Below are positions 62,612 through 64,000 of a stretch of 64,000 nucleotides of DNA, piece by piece. Position numbers and translations under genes: made by a program. The stretch spans positions 124,001-188,000 of the forward strand of contig CAWKGA010000009.1 in NCBI GenBank assembly GCA_963849095.1, in the 5' to 3' direction. This stretch comes from JASHUC01 sp963849095 (GTDB lineage: Bacteria > Pseudomonadota > Gammaproteobacteria > Steroidobacterales > Steroidobacteraceae). The notes below the pieces were generated by a model. That model had not been told where the DNA came from, did not search any database, and saw nothing but the letters and a program-made list of their open reading frames with translations. Every line of letters begins with the position of its first letter. The first letter of the stretch is position 1.

Positions 62612-64000
62612 TCACGCCCGGCCCAAGAACCCCGCGCAGGCCGCGTGCGCCGGATCGCCGGCCGGGACCTTCGCACAGATGCCGTCCATGCGCCGGCGCA
62701 GTACCGCGATCGTGGCGGCGTGGCGCCCGTGGCGGTTCCATTTGCGCAAGCTCGCGTCGAGCTTCTCGAGCCTCATGCGCGTGCGGCTGTAGATTCGGTC
62801 GGGCCCGTCGAGCTCGCCCAGCACGACGAGCGCCGCGCTGCGGATCTCCGCATCGTCACCGGGCCGCAACCGGACGAGACCCTGGACATACTCGGTTCCC
62901 CACTGGAAGCGGGTCGCCGCGCCCTGTGATTCCTGGTACGCGCGCTGGAGCCAGCCGATCGCGAGATCCTTGTGGTCCCGCTTCTCCTCCAGGTCCGCCA
63001 GGTCGAGCATGTAGTAGTACGGCGACTTCGATGTCCGCATCTCGTGCTGCGCAATTGAATATGCGCGGTCGATGTCTCCCAGGTCCTCGAGAGTGTTCAT
63101 CGCCGCGTTGACGTCGCCTGCTCGCGTCTGCTCGTCGCTCGCTTGGGCCAGTACGATGCTGATGCGCTGCTCGGCATCCGTGGCTAGAGACCGCGGAATC
63201 TTGCCGCTCGGATCGAGCGCCTTGGCCGCCTCGACCTCGCTGTCCACCGCAGACAGCCGATCGGCTTGGGCGTAATCGCCGTCGCTTGCGATAGCGTCCA
63301 TGGCCGAGGCCCATCGCGGCTCCAGATCCCGCGCGCTGAGCGAGCGCTTGGCCGCATCAAAGAAGGAGTCGTCCAGCGTCTCGAGCACGTCGGCCGAGCC
63401 CAGCGAGAGGTCGCGGTCCGCCAGTATCTGGTAGACCTGCCGCGCCAGCGCGCGCAGCTGGGCGCTCGGCTGTGCCCTCGCCTTCAGTCGATCCTGCTCG
63501 GCGTCCGCTTCCACCGCGGCCGCGGCGATCGTCAGACGCGCCCGCTCCAGGCGCGCCTCGGTCGGACAGCGCTCCGCCGCACGAGTGAGCGTCATCGCCA
63601 GCCGATGCGGATGCAGGCTCGCAGCCTCATCCACATCCCATCCGTAGTAGGCGAGCCGGCGGCAGTCGTCGCGGGAGAGCGCGGCCCCGTCAGCGGCCAG
63701 CGAGGCCAGTACGTCCTTGACTGGTCGAACGTCGCCGAGCGCAAGATCAAGGACCTCGCTGTACTCACCGAGGTCCATCCCGCCGGAGATCCGCGCGAGC
63801 TCAGAGCGGTCGGGCCGCAGGATCACGACGGTCGGGTAGCCGGTGACATGGAAGACATCGCCCCATTTCTGCGCGCCGGGATCGTCGCCGTCGAGATAGA
63901 CCGGAACGAAGAGCCGCGACTTCTCTACGAAGTCGGGCCGCGAGAACACCGTCGCCTTGAGCTCGTGGCACGGCGGGCACCAGCTCGCGCCCCAGTACAG
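62612..64000 (-). CDS. Thioredoxin-fold protein (start beyond window)
   Basis: At the right edge the frame reads Y-W-G-A-S-W-C-P-P-C-H-E-L-K, a thioredoxin-like CxxC active site, then G-D-V-F-H-V-T-G-Y-P-T-V-V (cis-Pro loop). The remaining ~350 residues are helical and Ala-rich, possibly TPR-like. The N terminus lies past 64000. Such thioredoxin-plus-helical-repeat proteins may act in thiol redox control in the periplasm or cytoplasm; a signal peptide cannot be judged. It is outside the island. Confidence 0.82.
   Translation of the reverse strand: MYWGASWCPPCHELKATVFSRPDFVEKSRLFVPVYLDGDDPGAQKWGDVFHVTGYPTVVILRPDRSELARISGGMDLGEYSEVLDLALGDVRPVKDVLASLAADGAALSRDDCRRLAYYGWDVDEAASLHPHRLAMTLTRAAERCPTEARLERARLTIAAAAVEADAEQDRLKARAQPSAQLRALARQVYQILADRDLSLGSADVLETLDDSFFDAAKRSLSARDLEPRWASAMDAIASDGDYAQADRLSAVDSEVEAAKALDPSGKIPRSLATDAEQRISIVLAQASDEQTRAGDVNAAMNTLEDLGDIDRAYSIAQHEMRTSKSPYYYMLDLADLEEKRDHKDLAIGWLQRAYQESQGAATRFQWGTEYVQGLVRLRPGDDAEIRSAALVVLGELDGPDRIYSRTRMRLEKLDASLRKWNRHGRHAATIAVLRRRMDGICAKVPAGDPAHAACAGFLGRA

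Overview
The window is GC-rich bacterial DNA, most like a Proteobacterium and possibly a gammaproteobacterium of the Xanthomonadales/Nevskiales type. That placement rests on gene content recalled from experience (CsrA, MscL, a YheS-type ABC-F protein, DUF481, Tat-exported isoquinoline oxidoreductase-like enzymes), not on a database search. There are no rRNA genes and no CRISPR array.

Left chromosomal part (1-22,037). Ordinary single genes come first: the end of an anion transporter, ABC-F, csrA, a DUF481 protein, mscL, a dienelactone-hydrolase-like enzyme, an O-methyltransferase, a DsrE protein, a PIN toxin-antitoxin pair and a PaiB-like protein. A PadR gene is followed by two genes sharing a small prefix domain, the second fused to signal peptidase I. 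Next is a three-gene set (sigma-like factor, small partner, MerR regulator), then a DUF4143 ATPase, an IorAB-like molybdenum hydroxylase, and a two-gene unit coding for a SIR2-like/TIR protein and a membrane-anchored nSTAND NTPase with TPR-like repeats. That pair is a good candidate for an immune or signalling system.

Genomic island (about 22.06-62.55 kb). An 18-bp direct repeat lies in an intact CAT-anticodon tRNA at the right end and in a detached tRNA 3' half at the left end. The integrase gene sits next to the intact tRNA, so this is about 40.5 kb of integrated DNA. From left to right it carries a second MerR regulator, an ArdA-like protein, a PCMT-like methyltransferase, a second sigma/partner pair, a DUF2971-like protein, a VapBC45-like toxin-antitoxin pair, a type III restriction-modification system, a frameshifted RloC-like ATPase, IS701, a partly duplicated TrfA-like plasmid replication region hit by an IS3 element, an Hfq-like small protein, an ACR3 fragment, an SRAP gene, a broken radC, many unknown small genes, a gene-free 0.8-kb block dense in hairpins that looks like a large structured RNA, and an excisionase/integrase pair. 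The island is decaying: a 3.65-kb transposon splits the methylase gene, a 2.8-kb IS21 element splits the integrase gene (exact target duplications are visible at both, and both genes rejoin in frame when the elements are removed), and single-base frameshifts break res, mod, the ATPase, radC and the integrase.

Right chromosomal part (62.5-64.0 kb). The tRNA and the body of a thioredoxin-fold protein that runs off the window.

The island repeats a regulatory set also found outside it: MerR1 and MerR2 share an autoregulatory-looking operator, and each sigma-like gene is followed by the same kind of small partner gene.
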